DNA of 64,000 bases from Ulva prolifera. Taxonomy: Eukaryota; Chlorophyta; Ulvophyceae; Ulvales; Ulvaceae. Below are positions 13,241 through 27,100 of this stretch, piece after piece. Where the stretch lies: NCBI GenBank assembly GCA_023078555.1, contig CM041199.1:9615315-9679314 (forward strand), given 5' to 3'. The translations under genes and the position numbers were made by a program. Below the pieces are notes generated by a model. It saw only the letters and a program-made list of their open reading frames with translations. It did not search any database and had not been told where the DNA came from. The number at the start of each line of letters is the position of its first letter. The stretch's first letter is position 1.

Positions 13241-16200
13241 TCTCTCCCGTCAGGCTGGCACTCCATGTTGAATGCTTAACATGCAATCTCGACCTAGCAA
13301 TCTCGACCTAGCCATCTCGCCCTAGCAATCTCGCCCTAGCAATCTCGCCCTAGCAATCTCGCCCTAGCAATCTCGCCCTACACCTTTAAATCTCTCCCGT
13401 CAGGCGAGCACTCCATGTTGAATGCTTAACATGCAATCTCGCCCTAGCAATCTCGCCCTGGCCATCTCGCCCTAGCAATCTCGACCTAGCAATCACGCCC
13501 TACACCTTTAGATCTCTCCCGTCAGGCTGGCACTCCATGTTGAATGCTTAACATGCAATCTCGACCTAGCAATCTCGACCTAGCAATCTCGCCCTAGCAA
13601 TCTCGCCCTAGCAATCTCGACCTAGCAATCACGCCCTACACCTTTAAATATCTCCCGTCAGGCTGGCACTCCATGTTGAATGCTTAACATGCAATCTCGA
13701 CCTAGCAATCTCGACCTAGCCATCTCGCCCTAGCAATCTCGCCCTAGCAATCTCGCCCTAGCAATCTCGCCCTACACCTTTAAATCTCTCCCGTCAGGCT
13801 GGCACTCCATGTTGAATGCTTAACATGCAATCTCGCCCTAGCAATCTCGCCCTGGCCATCTCGCCCTAGCAATCTCGACCTAGCAATCACGCCCTACACC
13901 TTTAAATCTCTCCCGTCAGGCTGGCACTCCATGTTGAATGCTTAACATGCAATCTCGACCTAGCAATCTCGCCCTAGCAATCTCGCCCTAGCAATCTCGC
14001 CCTAGCAATCTCGCCCTACACCTTTAAATCTCTCCCGTCAGGCTGGCACTCCATGTTGAATGCTTAACATGCAATCTCGACCTAGCAATCTCGACCTAGC
14101 AATCTCGCCCTAGCAATCTCGCCCTAGCAATCTCGCCCTAGCAATCTCGTCCTACACCTTTAAATCTCTCCCGTCAGGCTGGCACTCCATGTTGAATGCT
14201 TAACATGCAATCTCGACCTAGCAATTTCGACCTAGCCATCTCGCCCTAGCAATCTCGACCTAGCAATCTCGCCCTAGCAATCACGCCCTACACCTTTAAA
14301 TCTCTCCCGACAAGTTGGCACTCCATGTTGAATGCCTAACATGCAATCTCGCCCTAGCAATCTCGACCTAGCAATCTCGCCCTAGCAATCTCGCCCTAGC
14401 AATCTCGCCCTAGCAATCTCGACCTAGCAATCTCGCCCTAGCAATCTCGCCCTAGCAATCTCGACCTACACCTTTAAATCTCTCCCGTCAGGCTGGCACT
14501 CCATGTTGAATGCTTAACATTCAATCTCGCCCTAGCAATCTCGCCCTATCAATCTCGACCTAGCAATCTCGCCCTAGCAATCTCGCCCTAGCAATCTCAC
14601 CCTAGCAATCTCGACCTAGCAATCTCGCCCTAGCAATCTCGCCCTAGCAACCTCGCCCTACACCTTTAAATCTCTCACGTCAGGCTGGCACTCCATGTTG
14701 AATGCCTAACATGCAATCTCGCCCTAGCAATCTCGACCTAGCAATCTCGCCCTAGCAATCTCGACCTAGCAATCTCGCCCTAGCAATCACGCCCTACACC
14801 TTTAAATCTCTCCCGTCAGGCTGGCACTCCATGTTGAATGCTTAACATGCAATCTCGACCTAGCAATCTCGACCAAGCCATCTCGCCCTAGCAATCTCGC
14901 TCTAGCAATCTCGTCCTACACCTTTAAATCTCTCCCGACAAGTTGGCACTCCATGTTGAATGCCTAACATGCAATCTCGCCCTAGCAATCTCGACCTAGC
15001 AATCTCGCCCTAGCAATCTCGCCCTAGCAATCTCGCCCTAGCAATCTCGCCCTAGCAATCTCGACCTAGCAATCTCGCCCTAGCAATCTCGCCCTAGCAA
15101 TCTCGCCCTAGCAATCTCGACCTACACCTTTAAATCTCTCCCGTCAGGCTGGCACTCCATGTTGAATGCTTAACATTCAATCTCGCCCTAGCAATCTCGC
15201 CCTATCAATCTCGACCTAGCAATCTCGCCCTAGCAATCTCGCCCTAGCAATCTCACCCTAGCAATCTCGACCTAGCAATCTCGCCCTAGCAATCTCGCCC
15301 TAGCAACCTCGCCCTACACCTTTAAATCTCTCACGTCAGGCTGGCACTCCATGTTGAATGCCTAACATGCAATCTCGCCCTAGCAATCTCGACCTAGCAA
15401 TCTCGCCCTAGCAATCTCGTCCTACACCTTTAAATCTCTCCCGTCAGGCTGGCACTCCATGTTGAATGCTTAACATGCAATCTCGACCTAGCAATCTCGA
15501 CCAAGCCATCTCGCCCTAGCAATCTCGCTCTAGCAATCTCGTCCTACACCTTTAAATCTCTCCCGACAAGTTGGCACTCCATGTTGAATGCCTAACATGC
15601 AATCTCGCCCTAGCAATCTCGCCCTAGCAATCTCGACCTAGCAATCTCGCCCTAGCAATCTCGCCCTAGCAATCTCGCCCTAGCAATCTCGACCTAGCAA
15701 TCTCGCCCTAGCAATCTCGCCCTAGCAATCTCGCCCTAGCAATCTCGCCCTACACCTTTAAATCTCTCCCGTCAGGCGAGCACTCCATGTTGAATGCTTA
15801 ACATGCAATCTCGCCCTAGCAATCTCGCCCTGGCCATCTCGCCCTAGCAATCTCGACCTAGCAATCACGCCCTACACCTTTAAATCTCTCCCGTCAGGCT
15901 GGCACTCCATGTTGAATGCTTAACATGCAATCTCGACCTAGCAATCTCGCCCTAGCAATCTCGCCCTAGCAATCTCGCCCTAGCAATCTCGCCCTACACC
16001 TTTAAATATCTCCCGTCAGGCTGGCACTCCATGTTGAATGCTTAACATGCAATCTCGACCTAGCAATCTCGACCTAGCCATCTCGCCCTAGCAATCTCGC
16101 CCTAGCAATCTCGCCCTAGCAATCTCGCCCTACACCTTTAAATCTCTCCCGTCAGGCTGGCACTCCATGTTGAATGCTTAACATGCAATCTCGACCTAGC

Positions 16201-17050
16201 AATCTCGACCTAGCAATCTCGCCCTAGCAATCTCGCCCTAGCAATCTCGACCTAGCAATCACGCCCTACACCTTTAAATATCTCCCGTCAGGCTGGCACT
16301 CCATGTTGAATGCTTAACATGCAATCTCGACCTAGCAATCTCGACCTAGCCATCTCGCCCTAGCAATCTCGCCCTAGCAATCTCGCCCTAGCAATCTCGC
16401 CCTACACCTTTAAATCTCTCCCGTCAGGCTGGCACTCCATGTTGAATGCTTAACATGCAATCTCGCCCTAGCAATCTCGCCCTGGCCATCTCGCCCTAGC
16501 AATCTCGACCTAGCAATCACGCCCTACACCTTTAAATCTCTCCCGTCAGGCTGGCACTCCATGTTGAATGCTTAACATGCAATCTCGACCTAGCAATCTC
16601 GCCCTAGCAATCTCGCCCTAGCAATCTCGCCCTAGCAATCTCGCCCTACACCTTTAAATCTCTCCCGTCAGGCTGGCACTCCATGTTGAATGCTTAACAT
16701 GCAATCTCGACCTAGCAATCTCGACCTAGCCATCTCGCCCTAGCAATCTCGCCCTAGCAATCTCGCCCTAGCAATCTCGCCCTAGCAATCTCGCCCTACA
16801 CCTCTAAATCTCTCCCGTCAGGCTGGCACTCCATGTTGAATGCTTAACATGCAATCTCGACCTAGCAATCTCGACCAAGCCATCTCGCTCTAGCAATCTC
16901 GCTCTAGCAATCTCGTCCTACACCTTTAAATCTCTCCCGACAAGTTGGCACTCCATGTTGAATGCTTAACATGCAATCTCGCCTTAGCAATCTCGCCCTA
17001 GCCATCTCGCCCTAGCAATCTCGACCTAGCAATCACGCCCTACACCTTTA
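13240..17050. repeat. Copy 1 of a 3.8-kb tandem duplication in satellite A
   Basis: Rare variants here recur in the same order one period to the right: GTCAGGCGAG at 13,399 and 15,771, TTTAGATC at 13,507, and TCTCTCACGT at 14,671 and 15,327 (matching 18,469 and 19,125). The offset is 3,812 bp up to about 14.1 kb and 3,798 bp afterwards; the difference is one 14-mer, lost between CTAGCAATCTC repeats just before a GTCCTACACC unit. The 656-bp step between the two TCTCTCACGT units is itself an older duplication carried in both copies. Edges are approximate. Confidence 0.85.
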
Positions 17051-20000
17051 AATCTCTCCCGTCAGGCTGGCACTCCATGTTGAATGCTTAACATGCAATC
17101 TCGACCTAGCAATCTCGACCTAGCCATCTCGCCCTAGCAATCTCGCCCTAGCAATCTCGCCCTAGCAATCTCGCCCTAGCAATCTCGCCCTACACCTTTA
17201 AATCTCTCCCGTCAGGCGAGCACTCCATGTTGAATGCTTAACATGCAATCTCGCCCTAGCAATCTCGCCCTGGCCATCTCGCCCTAGCAATCTCGACCTA
17301 GCAATCACGCCCTACACCTTTAGATCTCTCCCGTCAGGCTGGCACTCCATGTTGAATGCTTAACATGCAATCTCGACCTAGCAATCTCGACCTAGCAATC
17401 TCGCCCTAGCAATCTCGCCCTAGCAATCTCGACCTAGCAATCACGCCCTACACCTTTAAATATCTCCCGTCAGGCTGGCACTCCATGTTGAATGCTTAAC
17501 ATGCAATCTCGACCTAGCAATCTCGACCTAGCCATCTCGCCCTAGCAATCTCGCCCTAGCAATCTCGCCCTAGCAATCTCGCCCTACACCTTTAAATCTC
17601 TCCCGTCAGGCTGGCACTCCATGTTGAATGCTTAACATGCAATCTCGCCCTAGCAATCTCGCCCTGGCCATCTCGCCCTAGCAATCTCGACCTAGCAATC
17701 ACGCCCTACACCTTTAAATCTCTCCCGTCAGGCTGGCACTCCATGTTGAATGCTTAACATGCAATCTCGACCTAGCAATCTCGCCCTAGCAATCTCGCCC
17801 TAGCAATCTCGCCCTAGCAATCTCGCCCTACACCTTTAAATCTCTCCCGTCAGGCTGGCACTCCATGTTGAATGCTTAACATGCAATCTCGACCTAGCAA
17901 TCTCGACCTAGCAATCTCGCCCTAGCAATCTCGCCCTAGCAATCTCGTCCTACACCTTTAAATCTCTCCCGTCAGGCTGGCACTCCATGTTGAATGCTTA
18001 ACATGCAATCTCGACCTAGCAATTTCGACCTAGCCATCTCGCCCTAGCAATCTCGACCTAGCAATCTCGCCCTAGCAATCACGCCCTACACCTTTAAATC
18101 TCTCCCGACAAGTTGGCACTCCATGTTGAATGCCTAACATGCAATCTCGCCCTAGCAATCTCGACCTAGCAATCTCGCCCTAGCAATCTCGCCCTAGCAA
18201 TCTCGCCCTAGCAATCTCGACCTAGCAATCTCGCCCTAGCAATCTCGCCCTAGCAATCTCGACCTACACCTTTAAATCTCTCCCGTCAGGCTGGCACTCC
18301 ATGTTGAATGCTTAACATTCAATCTCGCCCTAGCAATCTCGCCCTATCAATCTCGACCTAGCAATCTCGCCCTAGCAATCTCGCCCTAGCAATCTCACCC
18401 TAGCAATCTCGACCTAGCAATCTCGCCCTAGCAATCTCGCCCTAGCAACCTCGCCCTACACCTTTAAATCTCTCACGTCAGGCTGGCACTCCATGTTGAA
18501 TGCCTAACATGCAATCTCGCCCTAGCAATCTCGACCTAGCAATCTCGCCCTAGCAATCTCGACCTAGCAATCTCGCCCTAGCAATCACGCCCTACACCTT
18601 TAAATCTCTCCCGTCAGGCTGGCACTCCATGTTGAATGCTTAACATGCAATCTCGACCTAGCAATCTCGACCAAGCCATCTCGCCCTAGCAATCTCGCTC
18701 TAGCAATCTCGTCCTACACCTTTAAATCTCTCCCGACAAGTTGGCACTCCATGTTGAATGCCTAACATGCAATCTCGCCCTAGCAATCTCGACCTAGCAA
18801 TCTCGCCCTAGCAATCTCGCCCTAGCAATCTCGCCCTAGCAATCTCGCCCTAGCAATCTCGACCTAGCAATCTCGCCCTAGCAATCTCGCCCTAGCAATC
18901 TCGCCCTAGCAATCTCGACCTACACCTTTAAATCTCTCCCGTCAGGCTGGCACTCCATGTTGAATGCTTAACATTCAATCTCGCCCTAGCAATCTCGCCC
19001 TATCAATCTCGACCTAGCAATCTCGCCCTAGCAATCTCGCCCTAGCAATCTCACCCTAGCAATCTCGACCTAGCAATCTCGCCCTAGCAATCTCGCCCTA
19101 GCAACCTCGCCCTACACCTTTAAATCTCTCACGTCAGGCTGGCACTCCATGTTGAATGCCTAACATGCAATCTCGCCCTAGCAATCTCGACCTAGCAATC
19201 TCGCCCTAGCAATCTCGTCCTACACCTTTAAATCTCTCCCGTCAGGCTGGCACTCCATGTTGAATGCTTAACATGCAATCTCGACCTAGCAATCTCGACC
19301 AAGCCATCTCGCCCTAGCAATCTCGCTCTAGCAATCTCGTCCTACACCTTTAAATCTCTCCCGACAAGTTGGCACTCCATGTTGAATGCCTAACATGCAA
19401 TCTCGCCCTAGCAATCTCGCCCTAGCAATCTCGACCTAGCAATCTCGCCCTAGCAATCTCGCCCTAGCAATCTCGCCCTAGCAATCTCGACCTAGCAATC
19501 TCGCCCTAGCAATCTCGCCCTAGCAATCTCGCCCTAGCAATCTCGCCCTACACCTTTAAATCTCTCCCGTCAGGCGAGCACTCCATGTTGAATGCTTAAC
19601 ATGCAATCTCGCCCTAGCAATCTCGCCCTGGCCATCTCGCCCTAGCAATCTCGACCTAGCAATCACGCCCTACACCTTTAAATCTCTCCCGTCAGGCTGG
19701 CACTCCATGTTGAATGCTTAACATGCAATCTCGACCTAGCAATCTCGCCCTAGCAATCTCGCCCTAGCAATCTCGCCCTAGCAATCTCGCCCTACACCTT
19801 TAAATATCTCCCGTCAGGCTGGCACTCCATGTTGAATGCTTAACATGCAATCTCGACCTAGCAATCTCGACCTAGCCATCTCGCCCTAGCAATCTCGCCC
19901 TAGCAATCTCGCCCTAGCAATCTCGCCCTACACCTTTAAATCTCTCCCGTCAGGCTGGCACTCCATGTTGAATGCTTAACATGCAATCTCGACCTAGCAA

Positions 20001-20920
20001 TCTCGACCTAGCAATCTCGCCCTAGCAATCTCGCCCTAGCAATCTCGACCTAGCAATCACGCCCTACACCTTTAAATATCTCCCGTCAGGCTGGCACTCC
20101 ATGTTGAATGCTTAACATGCAATCTCGACCTAGCAATCTCGACCTAGCCATCTCGCCCTAGCAATCTCGCCCTAGCAATCTCGCCCTAGCAATCTCGCCC
20201 TACACCTTTAAATCTCTCCCGTCAGGCTGGCACTCCATGTTGAATGCTTAACATGCAATCTCGCCCTAGCAATCTCGCCCTGGCCATCTCGCCCTAGCAA
20301 TCTCGACCTAGCAATCACGCCCTACACCTTTAAATCTCTCCCGTCAGGCTGGCACTCCATGTTGAATGCTTAACATGCAATCTCGACCTAGCAATCTCGC
20401 CCTAGCAATCTCGCCCTAGCAATCTCGCCCTAGCAATCTCGCCCTACACCTTTAAATCTCTCCCGTCAGGCTGGCACTCCATGTTGAATGCTTAACATGC
20501 AATCTCGACCTAGCAATCTCGACCTAGCCATCTCGCCCTAGCAATCTCGCCCTAGCAATCTCGCCCTAGCAATCTCGCCCTAGCAATCTCGCCCTACACC
20601 TCTAAATCTCTCCCGTCAGGCTGGCACTCCATGTTGAATGCTTAACATGCAATCTCGACCTAGCAATCTCGACCAAGCCATCTCGCTCTAGCAATCTCGC
20701 TCTAGCAATCTCGTCCTACACCTTTAAATCTCTCCCGACAAGTTGGCACTCCATGTTGAATGCTTAACATGCAATCTCGCCTTAGCAATCTCGCCCTAGC
20801 CATCTCGCCCTAGCAATCTCGACCTAGCAATCACGCCCTACACCTTTAAATCTCTCCCGTCAGGCTGGCACTCCATGTTGAATGCTTAACATGCAATCTC
20901 GACCTAGCAATCTCGACCTA
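17050..20920. repeat. Copy 2 of the 3.8-kb tandem duplication in satellite A
   Basis: This is the right-hand partner of the segment beginning near 13,240. Matching markers are GTCAGGCGAG at 17,211 and 19,569, TTTAGATC at 17,319, TCTCTCACGT at 18,469 and 19,125, and GCCTTAGC at 20,779 (partner at 16,981). Similarity stops at about 20.9 kb, where AGCCATC in the partner becomes AGCAATC and a TTTTAATCACCCCTG form of the 66-bp unit appears. The near-identity of the copies, apart from whole-monomer indels, implies recent duplication or ongoing gene conversion. Confidence 0.85.
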
Positions 20921-23900
20921 GCAATCTCGCCCTAGCAATCTCGCCCTAGCAATCTCGCCCTAGCAATCTCGCCCTACACCTTTTAATCACCCCTGTCAGG
21001 CTGGCACTCCATGTTGAATGCTTAACATGCAATCTCGACCTAGCAATCTCGACCTAGCCATCTCGCCCTAGCAATCTCGCCCTAGCAATCTCGCCCTAGC
21101 AATCTCGCCCTAGCAATCTCGCCCTACACCTTTAAATCTCTCCCGTCAGGCTGGCACTCCATGTTGAATGCTTAACATGCAATCTCGACCTAGCAATCTC
21201 GACCTAGCCATCTCGCCCTAGCAATCTCGCCCTAGCAATCTCGCCCTAGCAATCTCGCCCTAGCAATCTCGCCCTACACCTCTAAATCTCTCCCGTCAGG
21301 CTGGCACTCCATGTTGAATGCTTAACATGCAATCTCGACCTAGCAATCTCGACCTAGCCATCTCGCCCTAGCAATCTCGCCCTAGCAATCTCGCCCTAGC
21401 AATCTCGCCCTACACCTCTAAATCTCTCCCGTCAGGCTGGCACTCCATGTTGAATGCTTAACATGCAATCTCGACCTAGCAATCTCGACCTAGCCATCTC
21501 GCCCTAGCAATCTCGCCCTAGCAATCTCGCCCTAGCAATCTCGCCCTACACCTTTAAATCTCTCCCGTCAGGCTGGCACTCCATGTTGAATGCTTAACAT
21601 GCAATCTCGCCCTAGCAATCTCGCCCTGGCCATCTCGCCCTAGCAATCTCGACCTAGCAATCACGCCCTACACCTTTAAATCTCTCCCGTCAGGCTGGCA
21701 CTCCATGTTGAATGCTTAACATGCAATCTCGACCTAGCAATCTCGCCCTAGCAATCTCGCCCTAGCAATCTCGCCCTAGCAATCTCGCCCTACACCTTTA
21801 AATCTCTCCCGTCAGGCTGGCACTCCATGTTGAATGCTTAACATGCAATCTCGACCTAGCAATCTCGACCTAGCCATCTCGCCCTAGCAATCTCGCCCTA
21901 GCAATCTCGCCCTAGCAATCTCGCCCTAGCAATCTCGCCCTACACCTCTAAATCTCTCCCGTCAGGCTGGCACTCCATGTTGAATGCCTAACATGCAATC
22001 TCGCCCTAGCAATCTCGCCCTAGCAATCTCGACCTAGCAATCTCGCCCTAGCAATCTCGACCTAGCAATCTCGCCCTAGCAATCTCGCCCTAGCAACCTC
22101 GCCCTACACCTTTACATCTCTCCCGTCAGGCTGGCACTCCATGTTGAATGCCTAACATGCAATCTCGCCCTAGCAATCTCGCCCTAGCAATCTCGACCCT
22201 AGCAATCTCGCCCTAGCAATCTCGACCTAGCAATCTCGCCCTAGCAATCTCGCCCTAGCAATCTCGACCTAGCAATCTCGCCCTAGCAATCTCGCCCTAG
22301 CAATCTCGCCCTAGCAATCTCGACCTAGCAATCTCGCCCTAGCAATCTCGCCCTAGCAATCTCGACCTACACCTTTAAATCTCTCCCGTCAGGCTGGCAC
22401 TCCATGTTGAATGCTTAACATTCAATCTCGACCTAGCAATCTCGCCCTAGCAATCTCGCCCTAGCAACCTCGCCCTACACCTTTAAATCTCTCCCGTCAG
22501 CCTGGCACTCCATGTTGAATGCTTAACATGCAATCTCGACCTAGCAAGCTCGCCCTAGCAATCTCGCCCTAGCAATCTCGCCCTACACCTTTAAATCTCT
22601 CCCGACAAGTTGGCACTCCATGTTGAATGCTTAACATGCAATCTCGCCTTAGCAATCTCGCCCTAGCCATCTCGCCCTAGCAATCTCGACCTAGCAATCA
22701 CGCCCTACACCTTTAAATCTCTCCCGTCAGGCTGGCACTCCATGTTGAATGCTTAACATGCAATCTCGACCTAGCAATCTCGACCTAGCAATCTCGCCCT
22801 AGCAATCTCGCCCTAGCAATCTCGCCCTAGCAATCTCGCCCTACACCTTTTAATCACCCCTGTCAGGCTGGCACTCCATGTTGAATGCTTAACATGCAAT
22901 CTCGACCTAGCAATCTCGACCTAGCCATCTCGCCCTAGCAATCTCGCCCTAGCAATCTCGCCCTAGCAATCTCGCCCTAGCAATCTCGCCCTACACCTTT
23001 AAATCTCTCCCGTCAGGCTGGCACTCCATGTTGAATGCTTAACATGCAATCTCGACCTAGCAATCTCGACCTAGCAATCTCGCCCTAGCAATCTCGCCCT
23101 AGCAATCTCGCCCTAGCAATCTCGCCCTACACCTTTTAATCACCCCTGTCAGGCTGGCACTCCATGTTGAATGCTTAACATGCAATCTCGACCTAGCAAT
23201 CTCGACCTAGCCATCTCGCCCTAGCAATCTCGCCCTAGCAATCTCGCCCTAGCAATCTCGCCCTAGCAATCTCGCCCTACACCTTTAAATCTCTCCCGTC
23301 AGGCTGGCACTCCATGTTGAATGCTTAACATGCAATCTCGACCTAGCAATCTCGACCAAGCCATCTCGCCCTAGCAATCTCGCTCTAGCAATCTCGTCCT
23401 ACACCTTTAAATCTCTCCCGACAAGTTGGCACTCCATGTTGAATGCCTAACATGCAATCTCGCCCTAGCAATCTCGCCCTAGCAATCTCGACCTAGCAAT
23501 CTCGCCCTGCAATCTCGCCCTAGCAATCTCGCCCTAGCAATCTCGACCTAGCAATCTCGCCCTAGCAATCTCGCCCTAGCAACCTCGCCCTACACCTTTA
23601 AATCTCTCCCGTCAGGCTGGCACTCCATGTTGAATGCTTAACATGCAATCTCGACCTAGCAAGCTCGCCCTAGCAATCTCGCCCTAGCAATCTCGCCCTA
23701 CACCTTTAAATCTCTCCCGACAAGTTGGCACTCCATGTTGAATGCTTAACATGCAATCTCGCCCTAGCAATCTCGCCCTAGCAATCTCGCCCTAGCAATC
23801 TCGACCTAGCAATCTCGACCTAGCAATCTCGCCCTAGCAATCTCGCCCTAGCAATCACGCCCTACACCTTTTAATCTCTCCCGTCAGGCTGGCACTCCAT

Positions 23901-24100
23901 GTTGAATGCTTAACATGCAATCTCGACCTAGCAATCTCGACCTAGCCATCTCGCCCTAGCAATCTCGCCCTAGCAATCTCGCCCTAGCAATCTCGCCCTA
24001 GCAATCTCGCCCTACACCTTTAAATCTCTCCCGTCAGGATGGCACTCCATGTTGAATGCTTAACATGCAATCTCGACCTAGCAATCTCGACCACGCCCTA
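20920..24100. repeat. Satellite A sub-region with TTTTAATCACCCCTG units
   Basis: A diverged 66-bp unit, reading TTTTAATCACCCCTGTCAGG instead of the usual TTTAAATCTCTCCCGTCAGG, occurs at about 20,981, 22,848 and 23,134 (1,867 and 286 bp apart). I noticed it nowhere else in the window, so it is a private marker. Several frame-breaking monomers are also here: a 15-mer GACCCTAG at 22,195 and a shortened monomer CCCTGCAATC near 23,505. The CACCTCTAAATC form of the long unit also clusters in the left part. Confidence 0.75.
22195..22209 (+). repeat. 15-bp monomer (one inserted C)
   Basis: The monomer reads GACCCTAG where GACCTAG is the normal A-type form, giving 15 bases. It could be an insertion into GACC or an A inserted before CCCTAG of the C-type monomer. 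Length-changing monomers are rare in satellite A, so each is a useful single-copy landmark. Others are a 13-mer at 26,153 (copied to 32,082 and 37,913), a shortened CCCTGCAATC near 23,505, and CGCCCCTAG near 39,807. Confidence 0.85.
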
Positions 24101-27100
24101 GCAATATCGCTCTAGCAATCTCGTCCTACACCTTTAAATCTCTCCCGACAAGTTGGCACTCCATGTTGAATGCCTAACATGCAATCTCGCCCTAGCAATC
24201 TCGCCCTAGCAATCTCGACCTAGCAATCTCGCCCTAGCAATCTCGCCCTAGCAATCTCGCCCTAGCAATCTCGACCTAGCAATCTCGACCTAGCAATCTC
24301 GCCCTAGCAATCTCGCCCTAGCAATCTCGACCTAGCAATCTCGCCCTACACCTTTAAATCTCTCCCGTCAGGCTGGCACTCCATGTTGAATGCTTAACAT
24401 GCAATCTCGACCTAGCCATCTCGCCCTAGCAATCTCGCCCTAGCAATCACGCCCTACACCTTTAAATCTCTCCCGCCAGGCTGGCACTCCATGTTGAATG
24501 CTTAACATGCAATCTCGACCTAGCAATCTCGACCTAGCCATCTCGCCCTAGCAATCTCGCCCTAGCAATTTCGCCCTAGCAATCTCGCCCTAGCAATCTA
24601 GCCCTACACCTTTAAATCTCTCCCGTCAGGCTGGCACTCCATGTTGAATGCTTAACATGCAATCTCGACCTAGCAATCTCGACCAAGCCATCTCGCCCTA
24701 GCAATCTCGCTCTAGCAATCTCGTCCTACACCTTTAAATCTCTCCCGACAAGTTGGCACTCCATGTTGAATGCCTAACATGCAATCTCGCCCTAGCAATC
24801 TCGCCCTAGCAATCTCGACCTAGCAATCTCGCCCTAGCAATCTCGCCCTAGCAATCTCGACCTAGCAATCTCGACCTAGCAATCTCGCCCTAGCAATCTC
24901 GACCTAGCAATCTCGCCCTACACCTTTAAATCTCTCCCGTCAGGCTGGCACTCCATGTTGAATGCTTAACATGCAATCTCGACCTAGCCATCTCGCCCTA
25001 GCAATCTCGCCCTAGCAATCACGCCCTACACCTTTAAATCTCTCCCGCCAGGCTGGCACTCCATGTTGAATGCTTAAGATGCAATCTCGACCTAGCAATC
25101 TCGACCTAGCCATCTCGCCCTAGCAATCTCGCTCTAGCAATTTCGCCCTAGCAATCTCGCCCTAGCAATCTAGCCCTACACCTTTAAATCTCTCCCGTCA
25201 GGCTGGCACTCCATGTTGAATGCTTAACATGCAATCTCGACCTAGCAATCTCGACCAAGCCATCTCGCCCTAGCAATCTCGCTCTAGCAATCTCGTCCTA
25301 CACCTTTAAATCTCTCCCGACAAGTTGGCACTCCATGTTGAATGCCTAACATGCAATCTCGCCCTAGCAATCTCGCCCTAGCAATCTCGACCTAGCAATC
25401 TCGCCCTAGCAATCTCGCCCTAGCAGTCTCGACCTAGCAATCTCGACCTAGCAATCTCGCCCTAGCAATCTCGCCCTAGCAACCTCGCCCTACACCTTTA
25501 AATCTCTCCCGGCAGGCTGGCACTCCATGTTGAATGCTTAACATGCAATCTCGCCCTAGCAATCTCGCCCTAGCAATCTCGACCTAGCAATCTCGCCCTA
25601 GCAATCTCGACCTAGCAATCTCGCCCTACACCTTTAAATCTCTCCCGTCAGGCTGGCACTCCATGTTGAATGCTTAACATGCAATCTCGACCTAGCCATC
25701 TCGCCCTAGCAATCTCGCCCTAGCAATCACGCCCTACACCTTAAAATCCCTCCCGCCAGGCTGGCACTCCATGTTGAATGCTTAACATGCAATCTCGACC
25801 TAGCAATCTCGACCTAGCCATCTCGCCCTAGCAATCTCGCCCTAGCAATTTCGCCCTAGCAATCTCGCCCTAGCAATCTAGCCCTACACCTTTAAATCTC
25901 TCCCGTCAGGCTGGCACTCCATGTTGAATGCTTAACATGCAATCTCGACCTAGCAATCTCGACCAAGCCATCTCGCCCTAGCAATCTCGCTCTAGCAATC
26001 TCGTCCTACACCTTTAAATCTCTCCCGACAAGTTGGCACTCCATGTTGAATGCCTAACATGCAATCTCGCCCTAGCAATCTCGCCCTAGCAATCTCGACC
26101 TAGCAATCTCGCCCTAGCAATCTCGCCCTAGCAATCTCGACCTAGCAATCTCGCCTAGCAATCTCGCCCTAGCAATCTCGCCCTAAAAACCTCGCCCTAC
26201 ACCTTTAAATCTCTCCCGTCAGGCTGGCACTCCATGTTGAATGCCTAACATGCAATCTCGCCCTAGCAATCTCGCCCTAGCAATCTCGACCTAGCAATCT
26301 CGCCCTAGCAATCTCGCCCTAGCAATCTCGCCCTAGAAATCTCGACATGGCAATCTCGCCCTAGCAATCTCACCCTAGCAACCTCGCCCTACACCTTTAA
26401 ATCTCTCCCGTCAGGCTGGCACTCCATGTTGAATGCTTAACATGCAATCTCGACCTAGCAATCTCGACCTAGCCATCTCGCCCTAGCAATCTCGCCCTAG
26501 CAATCTCGACCTAGCAATCTCGCCCTAGCAATCTCGCCCTAGCAATCTCGCCCTACACCTTTAAATCTCTCCAATCAGGCGAGCACTCCATGTTGAATGC
26601 TTAACATGCAATCTCGCCCTAGCCATCTCGCCCTAGCAATCTCGCCCTAGCAATCACGCCCTACACCTTTAAATCTCTCCCGCCAGGCTGGCACTCCATG
26701 TTGAATGCTTAACATGCAATCTCGACCTAGCAATCTCGACCTAGCCATCTCGCCCTAGCAATCTCGCCCTAGCAATTTCGACCTAGCAATCTCGCCCTAG
26801 CAATCTCGCCCTAGCAATCACGCCCTACACCTTTTAATCTCTCCCGTGAGGCTGGCACTCCATGTTGAATGCTTAACATGCAATCTCGACCTAGCAATCT
26901 CGACCTAGCCATCTCGCCCTAGCAATCTCGCCCTAGCAATCTCGCCCTAGCAACCTCGCCCTACACCTTTAAATCTCTCCCGTCAGGCTGGCACTCCATG
27001 TTGAATGCTTAACATGCAATCTCGACCTAGCAATCTCGACCTAGCCATCTCGCCCTAGCAATCTCGCCCTAGCAATCTCGACCTAGCAATCTCGCCCTAG

